A DNA stretch of 64,000 nucleotides from Verrucosispora sioxanthis (GTDB lineage Bacteria; Actinomycetota; Actinomycetes; Mycobacteriales; Micromonosporaceae): the NCBI RefSeq assembly GCF_010560025.1, contig NZ_SAIY01000003.1, positions 558,001 to 622,000 of the forward strand, in the 5' to 3' direction. The translations under genes and the position numbers were made by a program. This document shows, in pieces, positions 27,292 to 35,728 of the stretch (positions are counted from its first letter, which is position 1; each line of letters begins with the position of its first letter). A model generated the notes under the pieces. That model did not search any database. It was not told where the DNA came from and worked only from the letters and a program-made list of their open reading frames with translations.

Positions 27292-27307
27292 ACACCATAT
27301 ATGGGCG
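27292..27307. promoter_or_regulatory. NrdR box 1 (proximal)
   Basis: ACACCATATATGGGCG, centred on the palindrome CCATATATGG, matches the NrdR consensus acaCwATATwGtgt type. It overlaps the putative -10 of nrdAB. Its start is exactly 31 bp, three helical turns, from the second box. Confidence 0.75.
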
Positions 27308-27321
27308 ACCCACCAACGCAA
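27294..27321 (-). promoter_or_regulatory. Putative nrdAB promoter
   Basis: On the minus strand TTGCGT (27316-27321) and TATGGT (27294-27299) are separated by 16 bp. The -10 lies inside NrdR box 1 and the -35 abuts box 2. Transcription would start near 27287, just before the riboswitch. Confidence 0.55.
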
Positions 27322-27322
27322 G

Positions 27323-27338
27323 ACACCAGATGGTGTGT
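27323..27338. promoter_or_regulatory. NrdR box 2 (distal)
   Basis: ACACCAGATGGTGTGT contains the perfect palindrome ACACCA-TGGTGT around GA. Together with box 1 it forms the tandem arrangement with 31-bp spacing typical of sites bound by the nucleotide-sensing repressor NrdR. Confidence 0.75.
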
Positions 27339-27421
27339 CGGCGTGTCCGTGCAACGGATGTCCCTCCGGATCCGCGCTCGGGCGTCCCGGAAGGTTTGAC
27401 GTGATCTGCCATGCTGGCCGC

Positions 27422-27883
27422 GTGAAACCCAACCTGGAGCGGATCCCAGGACAGCAGGACCGACTCGCGGAGCAGATCCTCGCCCGCGCGCCGCGACGCA
27501 TCGAGCAGAATTTCGTACGCTCCCTCGAACCCACCACCGCGCTCGCCCTCGGCCGCTACGGTGCCCGCCTCGCCACCCTGGCGTTGCGGCAGAACTCGGT
27601 CGACCTGCTACGTCGCTCGGTGCTGGCGACCGGACTCGCCGGATGCTTGGCGTCCGATGACGACCGGGACATCATGGTGGCGCTGGCGGTGCCGTGGATC
27701 GTGGCACAGCAGCTCGGAGCATCCCCGGCCGAGGTGTTCGCCACGGTCAGCGCCACTCTTCCGGAGGGGCCGGCAGCCCGCCTGGTCCAAGCCTTCGGTG
27801 CCTGTACCAACATCACCTTGGAAGCCTTCGGCTGGGAGCTGGTGACGACCGCCGACGGCCCGGACTTCCGTCCGGGTTCCTGA
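27422..27883 (+). CDS. Hypothetical protein
   Basis: A 153-residue, mostly helical protein I do not recognise. It contains AEQILARAPRRIEQNFVRSLEP and a small-residue-rich helical core (LGASPAEVFATVSATLP); no membrane segment or metal motif. GTG 27422 lies 6 nt after CATGCT, which could be a -10 for a leaderless transcript; a start further upstream in the nrdAB control region is possible but overlaps the NrdR boxes. It is transcribed divergently from nrdAB. Confidence 0.6.
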   Translation: MKPNLERIPGQQDRLAEQILARAPRRIEQNFVRSLEPTTALALGRYGARLATLALRQNSVDLLRRSVLATGLAGCLASDDDRDIMVALAVPWIVAQQLGASPAEVFATVSATLPEGPAARLVQAFGACTNITLEAFGWELVTTADGPDFRPGS

Positions 27884-27958
27884 TCACGCTCGCCGCAGTG
27901 CCGGACATGAGTTGACGGCACCCCGCGTACGAAACTGCCTCCGGCTGGGCCCTCGACG

Positions 27959-28291
27959 CTACGACGTCCCGCAGGAGCACCGCGTCCAGGCGGTGAACCG
28001 GGTGGTCAGCTCACCCGCATCTGCGGCCGGCAAGTCGTCCAGCGCGGCCGTGAGCAGCGCGCCCACGTACATCGACAGCCCGACGCGATCCCGGCCGTAC
28101 GCCTCACCGAGCCGTACCCGCGCCGGAGCGCACGGCCACACCGGTTCGCCGTCGCAGGTGCCGCACGTCCACTGCGGCCGGCGCGGTAGGTGCTGGTCGC
28201 CGAGGCGGCCGGGCAGGGCGTCGACAGCGCGACCGATCCGGATCGCCTCAGCGGCCATGGCGTCGCGGTAGCGCATGGGTCGCCCGGTCAT
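27959..28291 (-). CDS. Small conserved actinobacterial protein with Cys pairs
   Basis: A 110-residue protein, MTGRPMRYRDAM start, with WTCGTCDGEPVWPC in the middle, a likely zinc or redox Cys cluster (C-x2-C...C). Similar small proteins sit beside XRE regulators in Streptomyces and Micromonospora; their role is unknown to me, and database names such as flavin reductase are not supported by this sequence. The ATG overlaps the stop of the preceding gene (ATGA), so it is translated with it. Confidence 0.6.
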   Translation of the reverse strand: MTGRPMRYRDAMAAEAIRIGRAVDALPGRLGDQHLPRRPQWTCGTCDGEPVWPCAPARVRLGEAYGRDRVGLSMYVGALLTAALDDLPAADAGELTTRFTAWTRCSCGTS

Positions 28292-28515
28292 GCCGGCCAC
28301 CGCGCGTTACGCCGCGCCTGATCGAGCAGGCGTCGCCGGGCCGCGTCCTGCTCGATTTCCTGCCACCGTTGCCCGGTGCCGGCCGGCGGCACGGACCACC
28401 GCCGCCGCAGCCACCGCCGAAACCTGCGCCACACGCCCACCGCCGCCACCTCCGCCAGGTCGTAAATGGGGGTGGCGGCGCTGCACGGGGGAACACCACC
28501 GCCACCCAAAAGCAT
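28288..28515 (-). CDS. Small basic protein, XRE-operon partner
   Basis: A 75-residue protein, Arg/Trp-rich (VWRRFRRWLRRRW), starting MLLGGGGVPP. No known domain. It lies 43 bp after the XRE regulator and overlaps the next small gene by 4 nt, forming a three-gene operon. The strongly cationic Trp/Arg patch could bind nucleic acid or membrane; this is only a composition-based guess. Confidence 0.5.
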   Translation of the reverse strand: MLLGGGGVPPCSAATPIYDLAEVAAVGVWRRFRRWLRRRWSVPPAGTGQRWQEIEQDAARRRLLDQARRNARWPA

Positions 28516-28558
28516 CGTGCGATGACGGCGTGTGCCCAGGTCAGAGGCTCGGTGTCCG

Positions 28559-29701
28559 CTACGAATTGACGGACAGACCCAAGTCGCGGACAGCTGCGTC
28601 AACCTGCCCGGCCAGGCGTCGTGAGGCCGTTGACACCGCGATGGACCGTGCCTCCCCCAGCACCCGCTGCGCCGAGCCACTGTCCCCGGCCCGGCCGTGG
28701 GCGATGGCCAGGTGCACGAGGTGCCCGCCGTGCCAGTCGGCGTTCTCGGCCGTCTCGTCCACCCCCGTTGTGCCTGCGGTCAACAGCTCGACGGCCCGGT
28801 CGTTGGCCCGCGCGTCCCGGTCGCCCAAGTACCGCCACACGATGCCCTGCTGTACCGCGTAGAAGGCCGGGGTGTACCAGTACCCCCACGCGGGCAGCGG
28901 CGTCTCTGCCGCCTCGGTGGCCAGGTCGGCGGCCTGCGTGAGCATCTGCCGAACCTCGGTCGGGCACGCCCCGGCCATCGCCAGCCCACGCGCCTCCTGG
29001 CCGGCGGAATACGCGCGCAACGCCGTGTTGGCACGCGAATCGTCTCGGGCGGCCCGGGACAGCCCGATCATTTCTGGCAGGTCGCCGCGACCCTCCGCCC
29101 GGTGGCCCTGGAAGGACAGTACGGTCGCCGTCAGGTCGGCGTTGCTGGCCTCTGTGGACCATTGCAGACTGCGGTCCAGCCATACACGGGCGGTCCGGTC
29201 GTCACCGTTGGCGATACCGAGCCAACCGGCGAACTGCGCCCACTGCGCAGCCATGTCGACCACCGCCGGCCGCACTTGGTGGCCAGCCTCGCGCAGCAGC
29301 GACCCGATCGTGTCGAGTTGGACGCGCACGGGCGGTAGGACGGCTGCGGCGCCGATGGAGTCCTCCAGCCGCCGGTATCCGGCGAGCACGTCGCCCAGGA
29401 TGCGAACCCCGGCCAGATCTACACGGCCCGGATGCGCGGCGACGTAGGCAGCCCGCCGGCCGCCATCGGGAACGTCAACGACCATCGCGGCGAGCGCACC
29501 ACCGGCGGCCAGCGCGTCATCGAGGCGGACGGCGACGTCGACGGCTGGCCGGGTCTGCCCTGTCTCCAGCTGATGAATGACGCTCTTGCCATGGCTCACC
29601 GCTGCGGCCAACTGACGCAGCGACAGGCCACGTTCTCGGCGCAACCGGGCCAGCTCAGCCGGGAATCGCGGGTCAACGATGGTGTGTGCGCGTGGTGGCA
29701 T
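28559..29701 (-). CDS. XRE-family transcriptional regulator with TPR-like C-terminus
   Basis: A 380-residue protein. The N-terminal helix-turn-helix (RLRRERGLSLRQLAAAV, SHGKSVIHQLETGQTRP) is followed by about 300 helical residues of the type found in actinobacterial XRE regulators with tetratricopeptide-like sensing domains. ATG 29701 has TAGGAG upstream; a 17-residue extension is unlikely. It heads an operon with two small genes and is divergent from the lower-GC gene at 29998. Confidence 0.8.
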   Translation of the reverse strand: MPPRAHTIVDPRFPAELARLRRERGLSLRQLAAAVSHGKSVIHQLETGQTRPAVDVAVRLDDALAAGGALAAMVVDVPDGGRRAAYVAAHPGRVDLAGVRILGDVLAGYRRLEDSIGAAAVLPPVRVQLDTIGSLLREAGHQVRPAVVDMAAQWAQFAGWLGIANGDDRTARVWLDRSLQWSTEASNADLTATVLSFQGHRAEGRGDLPEMIGLSRAARDDSRANTALRAYSAGQEARGLAMAGACPTEVRQMLTQAADLATEAAETPLPAWGYWYTPAFYAVQQGIVWRYLGDRDARANDRAVELLTAGTTGVDETAENADWHGGHLVHLAIAHGRAGDSGSAQRVLGEARSIAVSTASRRLAGQVDAAVRDLGLSVNS

Positions 29702-29997
29702 GGCGTTGCTCCTAGGCAGCGGGACCAAGGCCGGCCACCGGCGGGCCGCCACAGTCGACGGTACTCAGCAACGGCATGCCGAGACAGCGGTCGACACGCG
29801 AGCCCGTCTTGCCGCGGACAAGCTTGTCCAAGTCCGCTCGCCCTTCGTCCTAGTCCTGAGTAGTACGGCCCGATGCTTTCCTACGCTTCTCTGGCGCTTG
29901 ACGATCCACACGAGCATCTTTCGTCCACTGCCGGTCAGACGTTCGTCTATGCTCGCTCGTATTTCCTGCAACTGCCGAGCGGTGGAGAGGGAGAGCC
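29702..29997. other. Divergent intergenic region, AT-richer than neighbours
   Basis: About 300 bp between the XRE regulator and the membrane-protein gene. A TATGCT (29948-29953) about 45 nt before the plus-strand gene is a good -10 candidate. No gene seen. Base composition is lower in GC than flanking core DNA. Confidence 0.4.
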
Positions 29998-30702
29998 ATG
30001 TCGGACTGGACGGACTGGCTGGAACGGGGGTCCTGGTTTGCGGCGATAACAGGTACGCTAGTCGCTGTCATCGTGGCCGTGCAAGCATCGAACACCTCCT
30101 CTCGGATGAAGGCGACGCTGGAAATGGCGAGGCCCTTTGTCCGCGCGTTGGCGCTCTCCCTGGACAAGCCAGAAATACTGGCCGCATACGAATCCGAGTG
30201 TACGACCGCCAAAGACATCCTGCACAGGAAGACGCGCCGCAGGCTCGGTGTGGCAGGCGTGCTACTTGGCTTCCCAGCATTGTCGGTCATCGCTGCCCTA
30301 CTTCTTCCTGAGATTCCTAATCGCACCGAAATGCGGTTCTCCATCGGCGACGCGGCACAGCAGGAATGCACGACCACGGGTCTCAACTTCGCAATGCACA
30401 CTACATGCATTAATCGCTGGTTCCTCGACTCGTCGAGACAGACAATTCAGGCACAGGCCACCCTCTCGGGTCCGGCACGCCAGAGGGATCTGAGCATCGC
30501 CGTTGACGGCTGCTCGGACCGCGCGCAGGTTCGGTGGGAGCTTCTCGCTGATGGCGAAGCTCTCGGCAATGGCATGGCTGGTTCTGGGGGCCAGGAACTA
30601 CGCGTGCCTAAGGGCAAGTCATCGCTCACCATCCGAGCCGAGCGTATCGATGATAATTCGTGCTCCGCAGAACTCGTCGTCGAGGCCGTCCAGTGGCCCT
30701 AG
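29998..30702 (+). CDS. Hypothetical membrane protein of lower GC
   Basis: A 234-residue protein with two hydrophobic segments (about 13-29 and 81-101), a charged cytosolic loop between them and a C-terminal domain rich in beta-prone residues with four or five Cys (QECTTT, HTTCINRW, DGCSDRAQ, DDNSCSAEL), suggesting an exported, disulphide-bonded domain. GAGAGGGAG precedes the ATG. Codon usage is less GC3-biased than its neighbours, which points to recent acquisition. I do not recognise a family. Confidence 0.65.
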   Translation: MSDWTDWLERGSWFAAITGTLVAVIVAVQASNTSSRMKATLEMARPFVRALALSLDKPEILAAYESECTTAKDILHRKTRRRLGVAGVLLGFPALSVIAALLLPEIPNRTEMRFSIGDAAQQECTTTGLNFAMHTTCINRWFLDSSRQTIQAQATLSGPARQRDLSIAVDGCSDRAQVRWELLADGEALGNGMAGSGGQELRVPKGKSSLTIRAERIDDNSCSAELVVEAVQWP

Positions 30703-30902
30703 TACTCCAGTGGTCGGACCAGGACAGGCGATGACGTCGCCGACGCGCCGGGTGGTTCGATGATCAGGGCGTGGAACAGGCGTCGGAGATCGTTGACGGT
30801 GATCGGGACCAGGCCGACTGGCGTGGTGGTGCTGGCCGCTGCGGCACCGTGACCGCCGTCATTCCGTGTCACCGGCAAAGCGCAAAGCGGCACCTGCGGC
30901 CG

Positions 30903-33900
30903 TCACTTGGCGTTGAAGTAGCTGGCCTCGGGGTGGTGGACGACGATGGCGTCGGTGGCCTGCTCCGGCATCAGCTGGAACTCCTCCGACAGCTGCACAC
31001 CGATCCGCTCGGCGCCGAGCAGCTCCACGATCTTCGCCCGGTCCTCCAGGTCGGGGCAGGCCGGGTAGCCGAACGCGTACCGGCAGCCCCGGTAGTCGGT
31101 GCGCAGCAGGCCGGCCAGGTCGGCCGGGTCGTCGTCGGCGACGGTACGGCCGTCGGGCAGCCGCAGCTCGGCCCGGACCCGCTTGTGCCAGTACTCGGCG
31201 AGGGCCTCGGTGAGCTGCACCGACAGGCCGTGCACCTCCAGGTAGTCGCGGTACTCGTTGCGGGCGAACAGCTTCGCCGCGTACTCGCTGACCGGCTGGC
31301 CGACCGTGACCAGCTGCAACGCGACCACGTCCAGGTCCTCGCCGCGCGGGCGGAAGAAGTCGGCCAGGCACAGCCGCCGCTCCTGCCGCTGCCGGGGAAA
31401 GGTGAACCGGGCCCGCTCGGCGTGCCCGTTCTCGTCCAGGACGACCAGGTCGTTGCCCTCGGAGTAGGCCGGGAAGTAGCCGTACACCACGGCCGCCTCC
31501 AGCACCTGGTCGGCGATCAGCCGGTCCAGCCAGTAGCGCAGCCTCGGCCGGCCCTCGGTTTCCACCAGCTCCTCGTACGACGGGCCCTTGCCGCCGCGCG
31601 CACCGCGCAGCCCCCACTGGCCCATGAAGGTGGCCCGTTCGTCCAGCAGCGCCGCGTAGTCGGCAAGCGGCACCCCCTTGACCACCCGGGTGCCGTGGAA
31701 CGGTGCGACCGGCACCGGCACGTCGACCGCGACGTCGGAGCGTACCGAGGTGTCGTGCAGTTCCGGCAGCGACTCGGCGACCACTGCGCGCTGCCGTTCC
31801 CGGCGGGCCCGCCGGGCCGCCAGGGCCGCCTCCCGCTCGGCGTCGACCACGGGGGCGCCGCCGCGCTTGGCGGCCATCACCCGGTCCATCAGGGAGAGCC
31901 CCTCGAAGGCGTCGCGGGCGTAGTGCACCTGGCCGGGGAACATCGACCGCAGGTCGTCCTCGACGTACGCCCGGGTCAGCGCCGCACCACCGAGCAGGAC
32001 CGGCCAGCGCTCCGCGACCCCGCGTGACGCCATCTCGACCAGGTTCTCCTTCATGATGACGGTGCTCTTGACCAGCAGCCCCGACATGCCGATGGCGTCG
32101 GCGCGGTGCTGCTCGGCGGCGTCGAGGATGGCGGAGATCGGCTGCTTGATGCCGATGTTCACCACCTCGTAGCCGTTGTTGGACAGGATGATGTCGACCA
32201 GGTTCTTGCCGATGTCGTGCACGTCGCCCTTGACGGTGGCGAGCACGATGCGACCCTTGCCGCCGTCGTCGGCCTTCTCCATGTGCGGTTCGAGGTACGC
32301 CACCGCGGTCTTCATCACCTCGGCGGACTGCAACACGAACGGCAGCTGCATCTGACCGGAGCCGAACAGCTCACCGACGACCTTCATGCCGTCCAGCAGG
32401 ATGTCGTTGATGATGAGCAGCGGGGCGGTGCCGGCCGCCATCGCCGCGTCGAGATCGGCTTCCAGGCCGTTGCGTTCGCCGTCGATGATCCGGCGCTTGA
32501 GCCGCTCGTTGAGCGGCAGGGCCGCCAACTCCTCGGCCCGGGTGGCACGTGCCGAGGCGGCGTCCACGCCCTCGAAGACCTCGATGAACCGCTGCACCGG
32601 GTCGTAGCCCTCGCGACGCCGGTCGTAGATCAGGTCGAGGGCGATCTCACGCTGCTCGTCGGGGATCTTCGACATCGGCAGGATCTTGCTGGCGTGCACG
32701 ATCGCCGAGGTGAGCCCGGCCTGCACGCACTCGTGCAGGAAGACCGAGTTGAGCACCTGCCGGGCCGCCGGGTTCAGTCCGAACGAGACGTTCGAGATGC
32801 CCAGCGTGAAGTTCACCCCGGGCCAGCGGCGGGCGATCTCCCGGATCGCCTCGATCGTCTCGATGCCGTCGCGGCGGGTCTCCTCCTGACCGGTGGCGAT
32901 CGGGAAGGTCAGCGCGTCGATGAGGATGTCCGAGCGGTGCAACCCCCACCGGCCGGTGAGGTCCTCGATCAGCCGCTCGGCCACCCGTACCTTCCACTCC
33001 GCCGTGCGGGCCTGGCCCTCCTCGTCGATGAGCAGCGCGACCACGGCGGCACCGTGCTCGGCGACCACCGGCATCACCCGCGCGTACCGGGAGTCAGGGC
33101 CGTCGCCGTCCTCGAAGTTGACCGAGTTGACCACGCACCGGCCGCCGAGCATCTCCAGGCCGGCCTCGATCACCGCCGGCTCGGTCGAGTCCAGCATGAT
33201 CGGCAGCGTGGAGGCGGTGGCGAACCGGCCGGCCAGCTCACGCATGTCGGTGGTGCCGTCCCGGCCGACGTAGTCGACGCAGAGGTCCAGCAGGTGCGAA
33301 CCGTCGCGGGCCTGACCTCGGGCGATCTCCACACAGGACTGCCAGTCGGCGGCGAGCATCGCCTCCCGGAACGCCTTGGAGCCGTTGGCGTTGGTCCGCT
33401 CCCCCACCATCAGCACGCTGGCGTCCTGCGCGAACGGCACGTGGTGGTAGATCGAGGAGACACCCGGATCGGTACGCGGCTCACGGGCCACCGGCCGGGT
33501 CCCGCCCAGCCGTTCGGCGAGCAGCCTGATGTGCTCCGGGGTGGTGCCGCAACAACCGCCGATCAGGGAGACGCCGTACTCGGTGACGAAACGTTCCATG
33601 GCGTCGGCCAACTCCACCGGAGTCAGCGGGTAGGCCGCGCCGTCGGCGGTGAGCTGCGGCAGGCCCGCGTTCGGCATCACCGACAGCGGCACCCGGGCGT
33701 GCTGCGAGAGATAACGCAGGTGCTCGCTCATCTCCGCCGGACCGGTGGCGCAGTTGAGCCCGATGAGATCGACGCCGAGCGGCTCGATCGCGGTCAGCGC
33801 GGCACCGATCTCGCTGCCGAGCAGCATGGTGCCGGTGGTCTCCACGGTGACGTGACAGATCAGCGGGACCTTGCGGCCCAACTCCGCCATCGCCCGGTGC

Positions 33901-34418
33901 GAGCCGACCACGGCGGCCTTCACCTGAAGCAGGTCCTGGCAGGTCTCGATGATCAGCGCGTCCGCGCCGCCCTCGATCAACCCGGCGGCGTTCTCCTGGT
34001 AGGCGTCGCGCAGCGTGGCGTAGCCGGCGTGGCCGAGGGTGGGCAGCTTGGTGCCAGGGCCGATCGAGCCGAGGACGAACCGGGGCCGCTCGGACGAGCT
34101 GTAGGCGTCGGCTGCCTCGCGGGCGATCCGGGCACCGGCCTCGGACAGCTCCCGGATCCGGTGCTGGATGTCGTACTCGCCGAGGTTGGCCAGGTTCGCG
34201 CCGAAGGTGTTCGTCTCCACGCAGTCCGCGCCCGCCGCAAGGTACGCCTCGTGCACGCCACGGACGACGTCCGGCCGGGTGACGTTGAGGATCTCGTTGC
34301 ACCCCTCCAGACCGTCGAAGTCGTCCAGGGTGAGGTCCGCAGCCTGCAGCATCGTGCCCATCGCCCCGTCGGTGACGAGGATCCGGTCGGTCAACGCGTC
34401 GAGCAACGAAGTACGCAC
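30903..34418 (-). CDS. metH: Cobalamin-dependent methionine synthase
   Basis: A 1171-residue, full-length MetH: homocysteine-binding barrel with zinc cysteines (GLNCATG; LIGGCCGTTPEH), pterin-binding barrel (VMVGERTNANGSKAF), B12-binding module with the cofactor His in KGDVHDIGKN (near residue 720) and a C-terminal SAM-activation domain (FGYPACPDLEDR). It transfers methyl from methyltetrahydrofolate to homocysteine. I prefer GTG 34418, which lies 6 nt after TAACCT and is probably leaderless; TTG 34421 is the longest alternative. No B12 riboswitch precedes it. Confidence 0.95.
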   Translation of the reverse strand: MRTSLLDALTDRILVTDGAMGTMLQAADLTLDDFDGLEGCNEILNVTRPDVVRGVHEAYLAAGADCVETNTFGANLANLGEYDIQHRIRELSEAGARIAREAADAYSSSERPRFVLGSIGPGTKLPTLGHAGYATLRDAYQENAAGLIEGGADALIIETCQDLLQVKAAVVGSHRAMAELGRKVPLICHVTVETTGTMLLGSEIGAALTAIEPLGVDLIGLNCATGPAEMSEHLRYLSQHARVPLSVMPNAGLPQLTADGAAYPLTPVELADAMERFVTEYGVSLIGGCCGTTPEHIRLLAERLGGTRPVAREPRTDPGVSSIYHHVPFAQDASVLMVGERTNANGSKAFREAMLAADWQSCVEIARGQARDGSHLLDLCVDYVGRDGTTDMRELAGRFATASTLPIMLDSTEPAVIEAGLEMLGGRCVVNSVNFEDGDGPDSRYARVMPVVAEHGAAVVALLIDEEGQARTAEWKVRVAERLIEDLTGRWGLHRSDILIDALTFPIATGQEETRRDGIETIEAIREIARRWPGVNFTLGISNVSFGLNPAARQVLNSVFLHECVQAGLTSAIVHASKILPMSKIPDEQREIALDLIYDRRREGYDPVQRFIEVFEGVDAASARATRAEELAALPLNERLKRRIIDGERNGLEADLDAAMAAGTAPLLIINDILLDGMKVVGELFGSGQMQLPFVLQSAEVMKTAVAYLEPHMEKADDGGKGRIVLATVKGDVHDIGKNLVDIILSNNGYEVVNIGIKQPISAILDAAEQHRADAIGMSGLLVKSTVIMKENLVEMASRGVAERWPVLLGGAALTRAYVEDDLRSMFPGQVHYARDAFEGLSLMDRVMAAKRGGAPVVDAEREAALAARRARRERQRAVVAESLPELHDTSVRSDVAVDVPVPVAPFHGTRVVKGVPLADYAALLDERATFMGQWGLRGARGGKGPSYEELVETEGRPRLRYWLDRLIADQVLEAAVVYGYFPAYSEGNDLVVLDENGHAERARFTFPRQRQERRLCLADFFRPRGEDLDVVALQLVTVGQPVSEYAAKLFARNEYRDYLEVHGLSVQLTEALAEYWHKRVRAELRLPDGRTVADDDPADLAGLLRTDYRGCRYAFGYPACPDLEDRAKIVELLGAERIGVQLSEEFQLMPEQATDAIVVHHPEASYFNAK

Positions 34419-34620
34419 CAACCCAGGTTAGTGCGGTCGGGCGGGCCCGCACCCCCGCGTACCATCCGATCCCACATTGTGTCATCGGGATCACGTTGCC
34501 CGTTTTCGCCGGCAATGCCCAACATCATGGCCTGCGCGCAGCCCGGCGGCGGCGCCGACGCCCGGCCCATCCGGCGCGGCCGACGGGCCGGGTCCGGGCC
34601 TGGCACGTAGGCTGACTGAC

Positions 34621-34713
34621 GTGAAGGACTACAGCGACACCGCCACGCACCGTGGGCGGACGACCGGGACCGCGTCCCGGACCGCCGGTGACGAGCAGGA
34701 GGTGACGGCGTGA
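34621..34713 (+). CDS. Possible leaderless 30-codon ORF coupled to the PAC2 gene
   Basis: A GTG directly 7 nt after TAGGCT, the spacing seen at several other starts in this window, opens a 30-codon frame (VKDYSDTATHRGRTT...) whose stop overlaps the PAC2 start as GTGA. The peptide is hydrophilic and unlike known proteins. It is probably a translated leader that couples expression of the downstream gene; a functional peptide is not excluded. Confidence 0.4.
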   Translation: MKDYSDTATHRGRTTGTASRTAGDEQEVTA

Positions 34714-35579
34714 CCGAGTTCGACGGGCTGCCGGTGCTGCGGTCCCCGGTCGCCATCTGCGCCTTCGAGGGGTGGAACGACGCGGCGGACGCGTCCACCG
34801 CGGCGGTCGAGCACCTGGAGCAGGTGTGGGAGGCCCGGCCCGTCACCGAACTGGACCCGGAGGACTTCTACGACTTCCAGGTCAGCCGGCCCACCATCGC
34901 CATGTCCGACGGTGCCACCCGCCGGGTCGAGTGGCCGACCACCCGGTTCACGGTCGCCAGCCCGGCCGGCACCGAGCGGGACGTGGTGCTGATCCGCGGG
35001 ATCGAGCCGAGCATGCGGTGGCGGACCTTCTGCGAGCAGGTGCTGGAGATCTGCCACAGCCTGGAGGTCGAGCGGGTGGTGCTGCTCGGTGCCCTGCTGG
35101 CCGACGTGCCGTACACCAGGCCGCTGCCGATCAGCGGCAGCGCCTCCGACGCCGACGCCGCGCGCCGCTACCAGCTCACCCCGACCCGCTACGACGGGCC
35201 GACCGGGATCGTCGGCGTGCTGCACGATGCCTGCACCCGCGCCGAGGTCGACGCCGTCTCGTTCTGGGTCCACGTGCCGCACTACGCCAACAACCCGCCC
35301 TGCCCGAAGGCCACCCTCGCCCTGCTGCACCGGGTCGAGGAGGTGCTCGACCTGCCGGTGCCCATGGCCGACCTGGCCGAGGAGGCCGCCGAGTGGGAGC
35401 AGCGGGTCCGCAGCGCCGCCGAGCAGGACGCCGAGTTGGGCGAGTACGTCCGCGAGTTGGAGGAACGCGTCGGCGACGCGGGCATCACCCCGTTGACCGG
35501 GGACGAGATCGCCCAGGAGTTCGAGAAGTACCTGCGCCGCCGGGGCGGATCCGCCGGCCCCACCGCCGGTTCCTGGTAA
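34710..35579 (+). CDS. PAC2 family protein
   Basis: A 289-residue PAC2 (proteasome assembly chaperone 2/DUF75) domain protein. Typical blocks are ICAFEGWNDAADASTAAVEHL at the start and VPHYANNPPCPKATLALL in the middle, then a helical Glu-rich C-terminus. Actinobacterial members are linked to the proteasome or chromosome-segregation machinery; the exact role here is not shown. GTG start after AGGAGGTGA. Its location between metH and mshC matches the order I recall from Streptomyces. Confidence 0.85.
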   Translation: MTEFDGLPVLRSPVAICAFEGWNDAADASTAAVEHLEQVWEARPVTELDPEDFYDFQVSRPTIAMSDGATRRVEWPTTRFTVASPAGTERDVVLIRGIEPSMRWRTFCEQVLEICHSLEVERVVLLGALLADVPYTRPLPISGSASDADAARRYQLTPTRYDGPTGIVGVLHDACTRAEVDAVSFWVHVPHYANNPPCPKATLALLHRVEEVLDLPVPMADLAEEAAEWEQRVRSAAEQDAELGEYVRELEERVGDAGITPLTGDEIAQEFEKYLRRRGGSAGPTAGSW

Positions 35580-35602
35580 CCCTCCCCACTGCTGCCGCTG
35601 GA

Positions 35603-35640
35603 CCGCCCCGGACACCTCGACGTGTCCGGGGCGGGCCTTT
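35603..35640 (+). terminator. Rho-independent-like terminator after PAC2 gene
   Basis: A perfect 13-bp stem (CCGCCCCGGACAC with GTGTCCGGGGCGG) closes a 6-nt loop, followed by GCCTTTG. It begins 24 bp after the stop codon. Confidence 0.75.
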
Positions 35641-35697
35641 GTCCGCAGCTGGTTCACGCCGTGTCGGGGTGGCGGCGGTCACTTCGCATACGGCATC

Positions 35698-35709
35698 CTA
35701 GGAACCTAG
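35698..35709. promoter_or_regulatory. Palindrome upstream of GntR gene, candidate autoregulatory operator
   Basis: CTAGG-AA-CCTAG, a perfect palindrome 19 bp before the regulator's ATG, overlapping the expected -10 to start region. Fits a site bound by the GntR protein itself; not proven. Confidence 0.45.
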
Positions 35710-35728
35710 CTGAAATGAGGAGGCGGGG

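Noticed and set aside
30699..30893. Short minus-strand frame after the lower-GC membrane protein, with a NDLRRLFHALI stretch
   Set aside because: It faintly resembles the end of an IS transposase but is too short and lacks terminal repeats, so I did not list it as a gene or mobile element.
34419..34620. B12 riboswitch before metH
   Set aside because: No aptamer landmarks; metH appears to have a leaderless start instead.
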